Positions 37,126-48,595 of a stretch of 64,000 nt of DNA are shown piece after piece. The DNA lies in the NCBI GenBank assembly GCA_018343915.1, contig JABRWF010000001.1:1550001-1614000 (forward strand), in the 5' to 3' direction. This DNA comes from Agroathelia rolfsii. Its lineage: Eukaryota; Basidiomycota; Agaricomycetes; Amylocorticiales; Amylocorticiaceae. Position 1 is the first letter of the stretch, and each line of letters opens with the position of its first letter. The notes under the pieces are model-generated. The model saw nothing but the letters and a program-made list of their open reading frames with translations, was not told where the DNA came from and made no database searches. The position numbers and the translations under genes are program-made.

Positions 37126-38189
37126 TCAAGCCGCCTCCCCCATGGATGCTGAATGGCCTTCAGCATCGTGGTCCCCACCTCTGGATGAATTTGAACCAAA
37201 ACTGGAGACTGTTCGCCCAACGAGGTCATCCAGCATCTCCGGGGATAAGTCGTACTCTGAGCTGCGTACGGCAATAGCATATGCAGCTAGGGTCCATAAA
37301 TGAGTAAAACAGGATAAGGAAGATCAACATCGAAGATGTGAGAATTACCTTCTTCAATCTTGCAAAGGGATTGCGACGTAACATGTTGCTTTTTAGATAG
37401 ATCTCGCACGAACGGCGTGAAAGCCTCAAAGTCTACCGCAGCGCTAAGAGTCAAATGTTATTACGCCTGAGAAATGAGGATTCAGCTCACCGGCTTTGCA
37501 ATGCCGTACAAACGTGGATATCTCTGCTGCCTTCGCTCGGCCGCCTCGCCTGGAAAAACCAGAGATGGCAAATCTCATCAATTCTCCGGTGAGATCGCTC
37601 AGTCCTACAGGGCGTCTCAGGAGGCGCTATAGATTTTGACAGACATCACAATGAGCCTACCCAGCAGATAGTCGTCCATCGTTAATATTACAAGCTAAAT
37701 TGCAATTATACCAAAAAAAAAAAAAAAATGACCAGAGAATTTGTTATACATTTAAAAACGACGTACAGGTGTGCCATTTTCATCCACCAGGGACTTTTGC
37801 ACGTCGGCAAAAGTAATCAGCTTGCCATAGTCAAGATAATGCGCAAAGCTCAAGGCCTCAATATATTCTTGTAGTCCGGGCGACACTTGTCTCTGATGCC
37901 TCCAGAACATATCTCCCTGTACATCTTCCCTCGTTTCTCTATACTTGTCTTGCACCTGCTTTAATTTTTTACGGGCATCCTTTACAGCTGCCTGGTCGCG
38001 CGTGCCATCTGGAAGCACACTCCGCTGGAGATCGAAGATGGATTTCTTAGACAGATTTGTGATGTCGCGGCTAGCCTTTATGAGACGCTCTCTGCGGTCA
38101 TTGAATTCGTCAAGCTCCTCGCGGAAACTTTGGAAAAGGTCATGTACACTCGTAGAAGGGCCAGATGACGTTGAGACCAAGGAAGCCAT
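37126..38189 (-). CDS. Translin-associated protein X (TRAX)
   Basis: Five exons (complement 38189-37767, 37694-37661, 37604-37491, 37432-37349, 37286-37126) give 271 residues. The translin fold is recognised from LFQSFREELDEFNDRRERLIKASRDITNLSKKSIFDLQR, the helix GLQEYIEALSFAHYLDYGKLITF, then MDDYLLGLSDLTGELMRFAISG, KAAEISTFVRHCKADFEAFTPF and KIEEAAYAIAVRSSEYDL. TRAX pairs with translin to form C3PO, an RNase that cleaves small-RNA passenger strands and tRNA fragments. Acidic residues in EYIEALSF and TGELMRF are candidates for the active site. I chose the ATG at 38,189 because its context (ACCATGG) is optimal; one at 38,210 is in frame. Translin itself is not in this window. Confidence 0.88.
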
Positions 38190-38419
38190 GGTATACGTAT
38201 TAGTTGTCATTTGCTTCCGTGTCGTCACACTCGCGCCGACGTTACGTCACAACCTACCATTTTCAGCCCTTAGAATTGCCAGTATATACGTTGTCGGACT
38301 GGTGCTTATTCAAGTTCTCCTGCAGGCACACTGCCAGTGTTGGAGTTTGTAAACGCATACCCCCCCCCCCCTTTGCAACTGATTGAATTGCTTTATTGCA
38401 TAGTTTTCGTTACCTAGCT
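38190..38419. promoter_or_regulatory. Divergent promoter of TRAX and the HIT protein, with a CRE-like site
   Basis: 230 bp separate the two start codons. TTACGTCA at 38,242-38,249 matches the CRE/ATF half-palindrome TGACGTAA on the other strand and is 53 bp upstream of the TRAX ATG. A run of ten C bases lies near 38,361. Function is inferred from position only. Confidence 0.45.
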
Positions 38420-39418
38420 ATGTCCTTTGCAGCCAGGCCAGGATGCACCATGTGCGGTATTGTTTCCAGTGCTTCTGCCTCGAGCACTGGCACCAGTAAC
38501 GCAACACACGAGGTTCTTTGGAAGGACGATAACTTCACCGCCTACAAGGAAACACAGTACCCCGTGTCAAGCAAGGGACACATTATCATTGCATTCAAGT
38601 GCGTACTAAATATCTTGATCGCATTGAAAATAAATGTATTGAGCTCGCGGTCCCTCGGATTCACAGCCTACATGTCCCATCTATATATACCCTCGTATGT
38701 TGATCGCCTGTCGATTCCTGATAATATTCAAGCATTGACAAGGATATATCCAATACACTCTTATAGTCATCAAGCGACCTCCCTCTGCTTGTGAATATTC
38801 GAAACCTCGCAATTCGTCTCCTACAAAACCTTTCTTCATCTCCGTCCCCGTCCTCTACCGCTTTATCTGCATCACCATCCAGCACACCACTTTCGCGGTT
38901 ATCGACAGATGCAGGGAATGGCGGCACATCTAGTTTCAAAATCGGCTTCATTACTCCGCCTTTCCGGGATAGCAAGATTCCCGTGACGGACCATTTACAT
39001 GCACACGCTTACCTTGGTCCGGCCGACCTCATGGGTTGGTTCCGTGGGATTGCCTACACTGCTGTAGCGTGGTATGCCATTGACGACCTCATTGCCGAGA
39101 TCCGGTTCGTACCCTTTTATTTATCTTGCTTTTTTTGGTGCCTTGTATTGACTTCTTGTCAGTGAATCGGTGTCCAACAATCGCGTCAAGTCGGGTCATA
39201 CCAACAGACGTGACGCACCCATAGACACCGTACCCTATGCCGGTGCTCGTGCTGGCACGGCGAACGGCATCGAGACTACCCAGCCCGGGCTGGGTTCCGC
39301 AGATCTAGAGGAGGCGGACCCATTGACGCCTAGCGATGGTAGCACGTCCCCAATGCCGCCCCCAGCACGGCAATCGGCACCGAGCTCTTCGAGCTCGAGT
39401 GTGCGAGATGAACTATGA
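38420..39418 (+). CDS. Histidine-triad (HIT) family protein
   Basis: Exons 38420-38598, 38667-38694, 38767-39104 and 39163-39418 give 266 residues. The histidine triad reads DHLHAHAYLGP, matching His-phi-His-phi-His-phi-phi; the central His of such triads forms the nucleotidyl-enzyme intermediate. An upstream Cys pair (CTMC, residues about 9-12), VLWKDDNFTAYKE and HIIIAFNLHVPSIYTLSSSDLPLL fit the HINT/aprataxin-like fold. An insertion rich in Ser and Pro lies between these blocks. After the triad, GWFRGIAYTAVAWYAIDDLI is hydrophobic, and the last 80 residues are disordered. HIT proteins hydrolyse nucleotide phosphoramidates or adenylated intermediates; the substrate here is not predictable. 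It shares its promoter region with TRAX. Confidence 0.85.
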
Positions 39419-39685
39419 TCTAGCATCATGCGTGTCATGCTTATCCCTGTATAGTTTAGTTCAGTGTTGCGAGGCGCTACTTGTCCCGATCTTTCTTTGC
39501 TTCCATATCGCCGATATCATAGCCTAATAACCCTTCTTTACGCGCGTTTCACGAAATGCATTATACCTGTATCCTGGAGTATTATACAATATATTACATA
39601 AATATGTGTTTACTATGATCAAAATATCGTGCCGCCTTTTTTCAAGGCCTGGTAGATTATTATTTAACAAGAAAAATAATTAGAT

Positions 39686-42600
39686 TCAAGCGTCTAAGCA
39701 AAAAAAAGCCAGTCAGTCTACGCCAGTAGATCAAGGCCAAAGTCGAGAAACACGCACAATATGAGCTTCCGGTGAGCAAGGTCTGTAGACTGGCCAATTG
39801 CACAGGGTTGAACCGCTGCGAGTCTTCGTGCCATGTATCTTGGTGCGTTTTTCGGAATGTGCTCGCACATTTGCGTACCGTGGTGCAAATGGGAATCTGG
39901 TAGTTCCATATTAGATTCATGTTTGAAGAAGATGTAGCTTAATCTTGTTACTCACAGGATCGTATGTATATTGTACGAGAACGCTTGTGAGCAAATTAGG
40001 CAACCATACAGGCACCGTATACGGATAACTGTCTACGAGGGCACAGATACCCAGAACGGCAGCATGACGCTCACGCAGTTTCTTGGAATACAGCAACGAG
40101 GTGCGATCCGGTAGGTAAGAATCCTTTGCCAGGCGCTCAAAGCGGTTCTATACGTCGCCTTTGTGGTTAGAAAAAGGGGAAATTCTAAGTGGTGTAGAAT
40201 ATACGAACCCGGAGAGTCGTAACGCTCGAACGAGGTGAAAGACGAATGACTCCGGAAAGTGTTCTACGACAAATATACATTAGCATTAATTGCATATGAT
40301 CAAGTGGTGCGAGCACATACGTGGCAGCCTTCTCGCGTACTTCAACGTCTTCGTCCCCTAGACACCGACAGAGCACCTCCAAAATCTCCAGGACTTTGGC
40401 ATCCGAGATTAAAGGCATTTGCCTGAAGTAGAATACTTGCAAGAGAGGCAGTGCCGTCATCCGTGCTCTTCTCGACTGGAAAAAAGGAGCTAAATGAGTC
40501 GCCAGGTACTATTCGATCCGAAAAGTTGTAACCACCTTCGACGTCCGAATGGCCTGGAAAATGGCATCGAGGATGGGATTGATCATTGAAGCAGGAGGAG
40601 TAATACCACACATCCACGTCAAAACTGTCCCTGCCCAGTCGACGAGCTCATCATTGTCGATCACTGTTTAGAATAAAACAAAATAAGATTTCCGAATGCA
40701 GTCAGATTGGATAAATACTCGCCCTCGGTGAAACGGAACAACTCAGGCTATAAATTGACATGATTAAACAGTGAACGGCTTTGACAAGTTGTACTCATAC
40801 TTACCATCAGCGGAAGAATATAGTCGAAAGAATGAATAGCTCGAGTTGCCTGTATGCACTGATACAGCCACTTGCAGATGGATATGCCGACCCTATCGTA
40901 AGTAGACTGGAATGCATATGGTCCCGGAACACGCTCAGCCCGCCAGATGACGAACTTCTCGGCAAGTTCTTCAATACGTTCTATGTGATATGTACCACGC
41001 ATACCCATGATGTCAAAGTCCACGTGAGTCGTGCGGCATTCTCTCACGAAAGTTTCGGCATTGGGTACTGAAGGTCTGGGTTGCCACTGGAGTAATCTTG
41101 GTTAGGGCATATTTCTGATTAAGAAGATTCTGTCGGAACTCACAGTGATCTTGTCTGCGAAACTCATCAAGGCTGATACATGGGATCTAGTCTGTTTTGC
41201 ACTTTTGAGCGAGTGGTCCATGAAATCAGGAGGTTATAAAAGACCTACGTCATCATGCTCGCCCTGAATTTCAGGCCAGAAGTGGTTCATAGTCTCATCC
41301 AGCCATGGCCTAAACTTTGTGGAGAGCTCCAGGTACAAGACTCTGAACATGTTCAGAACCTTCAACGCTTCAAATGAAGATTCAGAGTTGAAGTTGGATT
41401 TCTTGAAGGTGTCGATAACATGGTCCGCAAGGGGTTGCAAGCGACGAGGATCTCGACGGGCAAACACATACTGGAATATTTGTAAGACGAGGATGAGAGG
41501 GTGAACTATCTCGCACACATACATGCATAAAGGATGTCCAGATAGGCAGCGTGTCCGTCTTCATCTTCGAACTGAAGTTAGGTCGAAGGAGAGGCATCAA
41601 CCATTCCCACATGCGATTTTGCGCATTAGTAGGCCAATGTTTAGATCCTGGATCAAAAGAAAATTGTTAGATGATTGAAATATGACATTTGAGAATGAAA
41701 GATGATATACCACCAATAATACCAGCTGCAAATTCAGCACCACCTCGCTGCTTATCCTTCTCAGTGCTTCCGAGAAGTTTCTCAACCGTTGGTTTCATAA
41801 CTTCTAGTGGTTCTTCGCCTAGTAATTGTACTGTGGATAACGGTCAGGATGCAGTTACTTTACTATAATGTTTGAGACATACGTACAAATAGACTTGACA
41901 CTACCAACATGATATTGAATGAGATAATTCACCTCCTTTTCTTCTCCAAAATATGTCGCGAGTTTTGACCAGTATTCAGCCTTGAAAGCCGTTGTACGAA
42001 TAGCCTCAAGTGCTTCAAGATCTTTTTTACTCCAAGAAGAAGAAGATATTTCCGACTGATCGTCGCCAGGAGGCACATAGAGCTCAATCGAATCTTGCCA
42101 TACCAACCATCCAGGAGGAAGCTTGTCAAAGTACACTCTAAACGGGACTGAGCAATTATGAATGATGAGAACTAGAGGAAACGTACGGCTTTCGGGGAGA
42201 GCTGAGCATAACAGGGGTCTTGAATGCATTGAAGAACGTCTGGGTGAACTCGTGATCTGCTGGAACCGGGACTTTGCGCTTGAAAGGATGGTCGACAATT
42301 CCCATGGCGAGTTCCTCCGGAGTTCGGCAAAGCCCACGAAGCTTAATGTAACGCATCACCTTGAGCAGACCCTCGCGAGAATGCTGGTGCGAAGCGTCGG
42401 TGAGCTGATCGTGTATGCTGAACACTGTGCGATACTTACATATCTCATGGTAGGATTTGCATTGTGGAATGACGAAAGAAGGTATTGCATATGCTTGGAG
42501 GAGATGGGTTCATCAAGTCGAATGAGAACGAGGAGGCATTTTAGAGAGAAGATGCCATATTTCCAGTGAATGCGAGAAGCATTAGCAATTTCCAAAATAT

Positions 42601-45600
42601 CCGAAGCCTAAGTTGATGATATCAATTTTTCATTCACAAAGATAGAATTGATAGGAACGAACAATTAGTTTCGAGGTTTCATTAACCAAATTCGTTCTTT
42701 GGATTCGCTGATCACGACTTCGTTTAATGATATCTTCATCAAAGTACTTTCCAGACAACAAGGCGCTCAGGGCAGAGAGAGCCTTGTTTGTCAGCTCATT
42801 GTCGATATCATAAATCAAGAAGCATGGCTCATTGAATTTATTCAGCACTGTTTTGCATGAGTCTACATGTTGTTGAGGGTGGACATAAGGACTTACTGTT
42901 GTTGTAAACATCTGATATGGCAACTTGTATTGATGGCTGGAATATCATGAGGACCAGGATGGCTTTCATAAGGCCTCATACCTCACCTTCTCGTTATGTT
43001 GACATGATAGGATGGTCTTAATGAGTTTGCGTGACAGAGGTGGGTCTATTTCTCCCCCTTTAATCATATCCTTTGCACGGAATCAAATCTCTCAGGACGT
43101 ACCATTGAACGCGTTCCTCACTTATGAAGCAAGATTAGCACTAAATTCATGCGTGATGGGGATATATACTTACGGAATGTGTTGTTGTAAATTGTCCACA
43201 GGGCGCCCTTCATCCTATCATCTTCTGTGCCTGGTTCCAGGGCTTTGAGAAGCAGAGGTATGGCTCGTCTGCGAACGCCTGTATAGATCGAGCAGGCCTT
43301 GACCAGCACGGATTGCCCGGAACTGGTATAAAATCTCAGATAACTGGATGATAATACTTGCAGCCATAGTAACGCACCCCCTGACTTTAGGATAATAAGC
43401 CACAGCCACCCGTTATTCCATAAAAGATGCATACCTGACGGATAATGCCACAAAGACCACTCAACAAGATCATCAAAGAGTAGGTCTTCTAGAGTGCCTC
43501 TATGATGCTCGATACTGCTAATACTAGCCCAGTTCAATCGTTTAGCATGATAATACCTGACCATCGTGTGAGCTACGGGAACTGTAAGATAGAATGTGCA
43601 CCCAAACCTTGCACGTCGAACCCAGACTGTCCTCGACCAGACCTTCTGTTTATCATAAAGCAGAGAATTTGATACCACATTATTGTAACGGGTCTGGCAC
43701 GTTGAATATCTAGATAAAATTCATCAGAGGTTGTTTGACAGAACTTCGGATTGCAAACATACGTTTCCGTAATCAGGTTGCCATACTCGAGCAAGAAAAC
43801 GCGAGTTGCGTCAATCTGTTGAATGTCAGTTATAATTGCCAAAGAGATCAAAAGAGAATTAAGAAGGGTCTTCTCACTAGCATCTGAACAGCGTCCACAG
43901 TGTTCTCTTCACCCTGGCTTCTCAAAGACACAGACGCATCATGCAGGAACCGGCCGAACCGTTGCCGAAGTCCTGTCACGTATTGGTGTCTTGGATCCTT
44001 GGGGTCCTGGAGAACGAAACTCGAGTTGAGCGGTTCCAGCATGCCAATCATTTCTGGGATCTCGTGGCTGGTTGTATACGCGATCAGTTCACAATGTCAA
44101 ATACAGTTTCAAAAGAGGAGGTTTACTAGATATCACCAGTCTTGACGGCGGCAATCTTCTCTTCTTCGGAGTCCACAATCATAGCCAAGCTTCTTATACC
44201 TGAAAAGGCGTCTTTGACGAGACACAGATGCCTAATTATGCGATGAGAAAACGAGTATCTTGAAAGTTCTTTTCGACTTACCGACAGAAGTTGTTACGCC
44301 AAGTCGCATCCCGTGTTATACCTAATCCACGTTGAAATCAGGTTCAAGTGTATTGGACAGCTTTTCAGCTTTTGACTTACTGCCATCAAGAAGTTTCTCC
44401 AATGTTTCCAATGTTGGCTCTACGAGCTCGCGCAAGATGCGTAAAGCAAAATCAACCTCCGCAGCATTTGGTACATGCCATAGAATCTTCGGATTGGTGA
44501 GCACATACGGACCATATACAGAGCGGATGACATTCTGACCTTGATATCTTCAGATTTATACACCTTTCCCCAGAATTTATGATGACTTGTACGGAATTCT
44601 GATATACAAAATGAATGTTTAGTACTCTCGGAAAAGGAATACCAAGGGAGGGGGAAGTGTACCTTCGCTATTCCATTCCTCATCATTGACGAATCGATCA
44701 TCCAAGACATAGCAATCCGTCAGGCAGTTCAAAGTGATATAGAGAAGTTGAGAGCCCCAGTTATATCCACGCTCTGAGAATGTCTTGTCGTGGACACGAG
44801 TGAATAATTGGAGAAGATCATTCTGGTGTTTGAGGAGCTGTCACAAGGTAGTGTTGATATCGTAAGAGTCATCAGTATTGGGCATAGTCTCGACTTACTG
44901 TTCTACCATCGCTTCAAAAACGTAAGAGTTGAGCTATAGTGGCCTATGAGTCGCACATGATGAAGCACTTACTAGCCGAGGACTCCTCGCAAAATGGCAA
45001 AGTCTACGGTCAGTCATCGTCAGTACGAGCAACTTTTAGCGGCCCTTGCATCCTCCCAGTATACTTACTCCAATGTAACGTAGCATCAGAAAGCACCCTC
45101 GGAGAATCCGAAGCCGTCGTCCTAATCGAGCTCGCACCATTCTCCAGCTCTGTGTAGATCTTCTCCGAACAGAAAGGGAAGAACTTCGCCAATGCTCTCG
45201 CGGGATCCACCTGGCTCACCGCCTCGACAAGCTGATGAATAGCGCGAACGGCATTGTTCCGAACATTGGTCGTCGCGTATTCATATATCATGTCAAGAAC
45301 CTTGGTATAGATGGGCTCTGAGAGATGAAGACAGATGACGCCGCAGGCACCGCCGACCGCATCAATAATTTGAGCTATACGGGACGATTCTCAATCACAT
45401 ATCCACCCTCTTGCATTTCAAGAAATATAGGCATACCTTCGGAAAATCCACCTCCAACACCTCCATTAGCGCCTTCCTCGGGAAGATTCTCAATGAGCTG
45501 AATGACCCTTCTCACGAATGCCTCGACCCAACCGGCAAACTCGCCCGTCGTTTCCCTTACTAGTTGGTCTTCCTCACTGTTGGTTAACCTCTCGTCCTCG

Positions 45601-48595
45601 AAATCGTCTTCGAGATCAATGTCCCCGAACGAATGGGGCATCGGCAAGCTATGCTGACTGTGATGATGCTGGAGCAGATGATGACTATTCCGACCACCAC
45701 CCCAGAGGAAGCCTCCATTCTCGAACTGAGGGGTACCATAGGCGGTACTGTTGCCATTCTTAGGATGGAAGAGCTCGTAGTCATTGGTGGATAGGACATC
45801 CTTGGTCGATCTGGAGAGATCGCCAAAGACGATGGAATCGCCAATCTCGACGAGTAAGGAGGTGGCAGTGATCTAAGTGGTTAAAATATCGTCAATATCA
45901 AAGCATTGAAACATCAGCACGATCCCTACCGTCTTGGTTGGATCGTTCTATATATTATAAAGAAGGGGTCAGGCTGTAGCGCGAAGAGAACAATGTATAA
46001 AAAAACGCACCAGATCAATGGCGGGGAGCAAGAGTTGCAAAATTGGCAGAATATGCTTTGCGCCGGGATAATACAGGTGTCTCGAGACCATACATGGCAT
46101 AACAGATTGCAATCCGTGCATGACAGCGATGGTACGATGCGTCTAAAAATAGCTTAGTTATGAAAACTAAAAAAGTGTTATTACTCAAGTATCAACTTGC
46201 CTCTTCGAGCGCCTCTAGTCCTGGTACGGCGCGGTCCAAGATGGGTTGGAGAATAAGATCCGGCTCCATGAAACACATCTGCTTTAGGCAGGACTGTATC
46301 TTGGAGACGATGGTGCTTTCTTCACTAAAGAGAGCCACGAGGACAACGGGACGAAGACATTTAACGAGCTCGCGGCGAATGCGACGCGTGAGACGGCGAT
46401 GCTGCGTTGAGTATCATCAGTATAATCGCCTTTTAATGCTTGCGTTACCGCTCACCTTTGGCGTTTTGCAGTCTGGTAGTTGTTCTTCATGCCATCCTGT
46501 AAGGGAAACAAGAAAAAACTGGTCAACGAGCCATCGCGGAGATAAATAAAAGGCTCACTTTGGTTGAATGCAAACAAGACTTGACTAATGAAACCACATA
46601 GCTATGGCGAGCAAATCAATACCTTCTCTTTCAATAATAGGAGTCAAGAAACACTTACATCAGCCGTCCACGAACCCGCATTATTAGGATGGAAAAATCC
46701 TTCCAGACTAGCAATGAGCTTCACAAAGCTTTCCAATGCGCGCGAGCCTCCGACCCTTGCCTGAGGCTTTTGATGGCTCCGGAGCCTGCCGACGGGCGCG
46801 CTGAGATAGTCCAGCGATTCTTTGATGTGCCCCGCGGGACTCATACCTGGGAACGGCGACTGCGGGCGTGAGATGTCGGGTGTAAACATGGGCGTGGCCA
46901 CCGTCGACGCCGGCGCGGGAACACTATCAGGAACCATGGAGTATACAATGATCTGGGCAAGAGATGCTGTCAAATATGGAGAGTTAAGAAAGCATCTGAA
47001 TATGCTGTTGACCGGAAAAGGTAGGCTGCGATTGCTTACCCAGTCTTCCTAGAGCCTTGGGAAGGCGGCCGACCTCGAAGCGTGCTCGACCGTCAACAGT
47101 GCGACTCGCCGCGGTAGCATCAGAGTTACCCAAGGGGATTTCTGTAATAATGCATTGTAAGGTATATGAAAATTGAGACAGCGGATGACAGACATACCCA
47201 TAGACGACAAGCACTTGCTCATCAGTAAATTCCACTCAGCATATGCAAAAATCCCCACATCCTTGTATACCCCGCCCCAAGAACCGTGTTCGATATGCGG
47301 CAGATCACTCTTGTCCCAATCGGGTCGACCTTCACCCTCGCTGCGTTCGTCGTCGGGCAGCTCTTGTACTCGGCGCGGATCAGACACACCCGGATCGCAG
47401 TGCATGCGGGCGAGGTAGCTGAGCAGTTCGAGCATGCGGCCGTCATAGTTGTATGAGTTGATTGATTCCCAGAGCCGGAAGAGCATCGGTAAGTAGGATT
47501 GCGGATGGGATAATGGTAGGAACGAGATGAGGTGGAATTCGGTTGAGAGAACGGACTGCGGGGAAAGAAGTGATATATGAGGAATGTGGAGATATGACAA
47601 CTAAAAATGAGAGAGGTGGAAAACGTACGTCGATACTCGTGCCATTAAACAATGGCAAGAAACTGGACAACATTTCATCTATCGCTGCGGGGTGGAAGAA
47701 TCGGCGAACATTTTCGGCCAAGTGGCCCATGTAGTTTGCTGACTGACTATGACAGTAGAATTAGCACCATATAAGATTCGGAGCCGAGATTATGGGAAAA
47801 CTCAAAGATGGTAGAAAGGCTTGTCTCGTTTTAAAGACACTTACTCGTATTCAGTCCTCCTCCTCTGGAGGAACAAGTCCTTGCGCAATAATTTGAAGAT
47901 GGGAAGCCAAGGCAACCGCATGTCATCGATTGCTGTTGATTCACACACGCGTCAACAAGAAAGTGAGATGTAATGATACTAATTTGTAAGGAATGGAGTG
48001 TATTCTCCGTGTACATACATAATTTCTTTCGAGATCTAACGAGGTGCATAATTCGATCCACAGTCGATGTTACCACTGACATAGGCATGCCAGGGGTGGT
48101 AGCAAGGTGATAATACAGTTTGATTACCGCAATGCGTTTTTCCTTTGGGAAAGGGTAACGTAGCATCATCCAGCTGTGGAAAGAAATCAGGATATTCGAG
48201 CATTCGCTCAGAAATCAATAAAAACACTAACTATTGGAGCATAGAGTCCCATTGCATGAGTCCGGGATCGTAATCCTTGGCTTCAATACATTGGGTTAAA
48301 CGCGTCAAGATGAAGTCCAGCATGTCTTGCATGCGTGAATTCGACTCTATTGGGATTACGAAAAAAGTATGGTATTGAGATGTCATCCAGACGAGTGGCA
48401 TGACTAATAGCTCTGGGAGCACATACCGACAGAGTATGGTAAGCTACGAGCATACTCCTTTAACTTGTACAGGTATTTATCGTCAGGGGTAGCATAAGCA
48501 ATGTCCTGAGGAATCAACGCCAGTTTTGGAGGGCCGGCACCATTAATGCTTAGGCCTGCTATGTCAGGCAAATTCGTCGTGACTGCTGGAGACAT
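39686..48595 (-). CDS. BLM10: Blm10/PA200 proteasome activator, complete copy
   Basis: A complete HEAT-repeat activator of roughly 1,900 residues, split into about 40 exons. I could join exons in frame over most of the gene, from MSPAVTTNL at 48,595 to the C-terminus. Family blocks appear in order: MQWDSMLQYWMMLRYPFPKEKR, MRLPWLPIFKLL, VRRFFHPAAIDEML, LPLSHPQSYLPMLFRLWESIN, LLIPAIDL-type segment, EYATTNVRNNAVRAIHQL, DDLVEWSLWHYP, EPCFLIYDIDN, FQSTYDRVGISICKWLYQ, VEVREKAATTLSGVIRLSPR and FRKTHQDTWHEDSQRF. The final intron (39,694-39,757) leads to an 8-nt exon that gives the C-terminus SSYYA, the HbYX motif that inserts into the 20S alpha ring. One intron (46,143-46,200) uses a GC donor and one exon (44,899-44,911) is 13 nt. 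The join around 43,380-43,440 is the least certain. Confidence 0.9.
39694..39757 (-). other. Final intron of BLM10, splitting the HbYX codon
   Basis: Donor GTGCGT, a CTGAC branch site, a run of eight T and acceptor CTTAG. It interrupts the codon for the first Tyr after TAT-T: splicing yields TAT TAC GCT TGA (Tyr-Tyr-Ala-stop). The intron has no in-frame stop, so retention would add about 31 residues ending at 39,660. Confidence 0.85.

Noticed and set aside
44880..45010. In-frame TAG in BLM10 suggesting a broken gene
   Set aside because: Use of the later GAAG acceptor creates a 13-nt exon that avoids the stop and matches the paralogue's residues.
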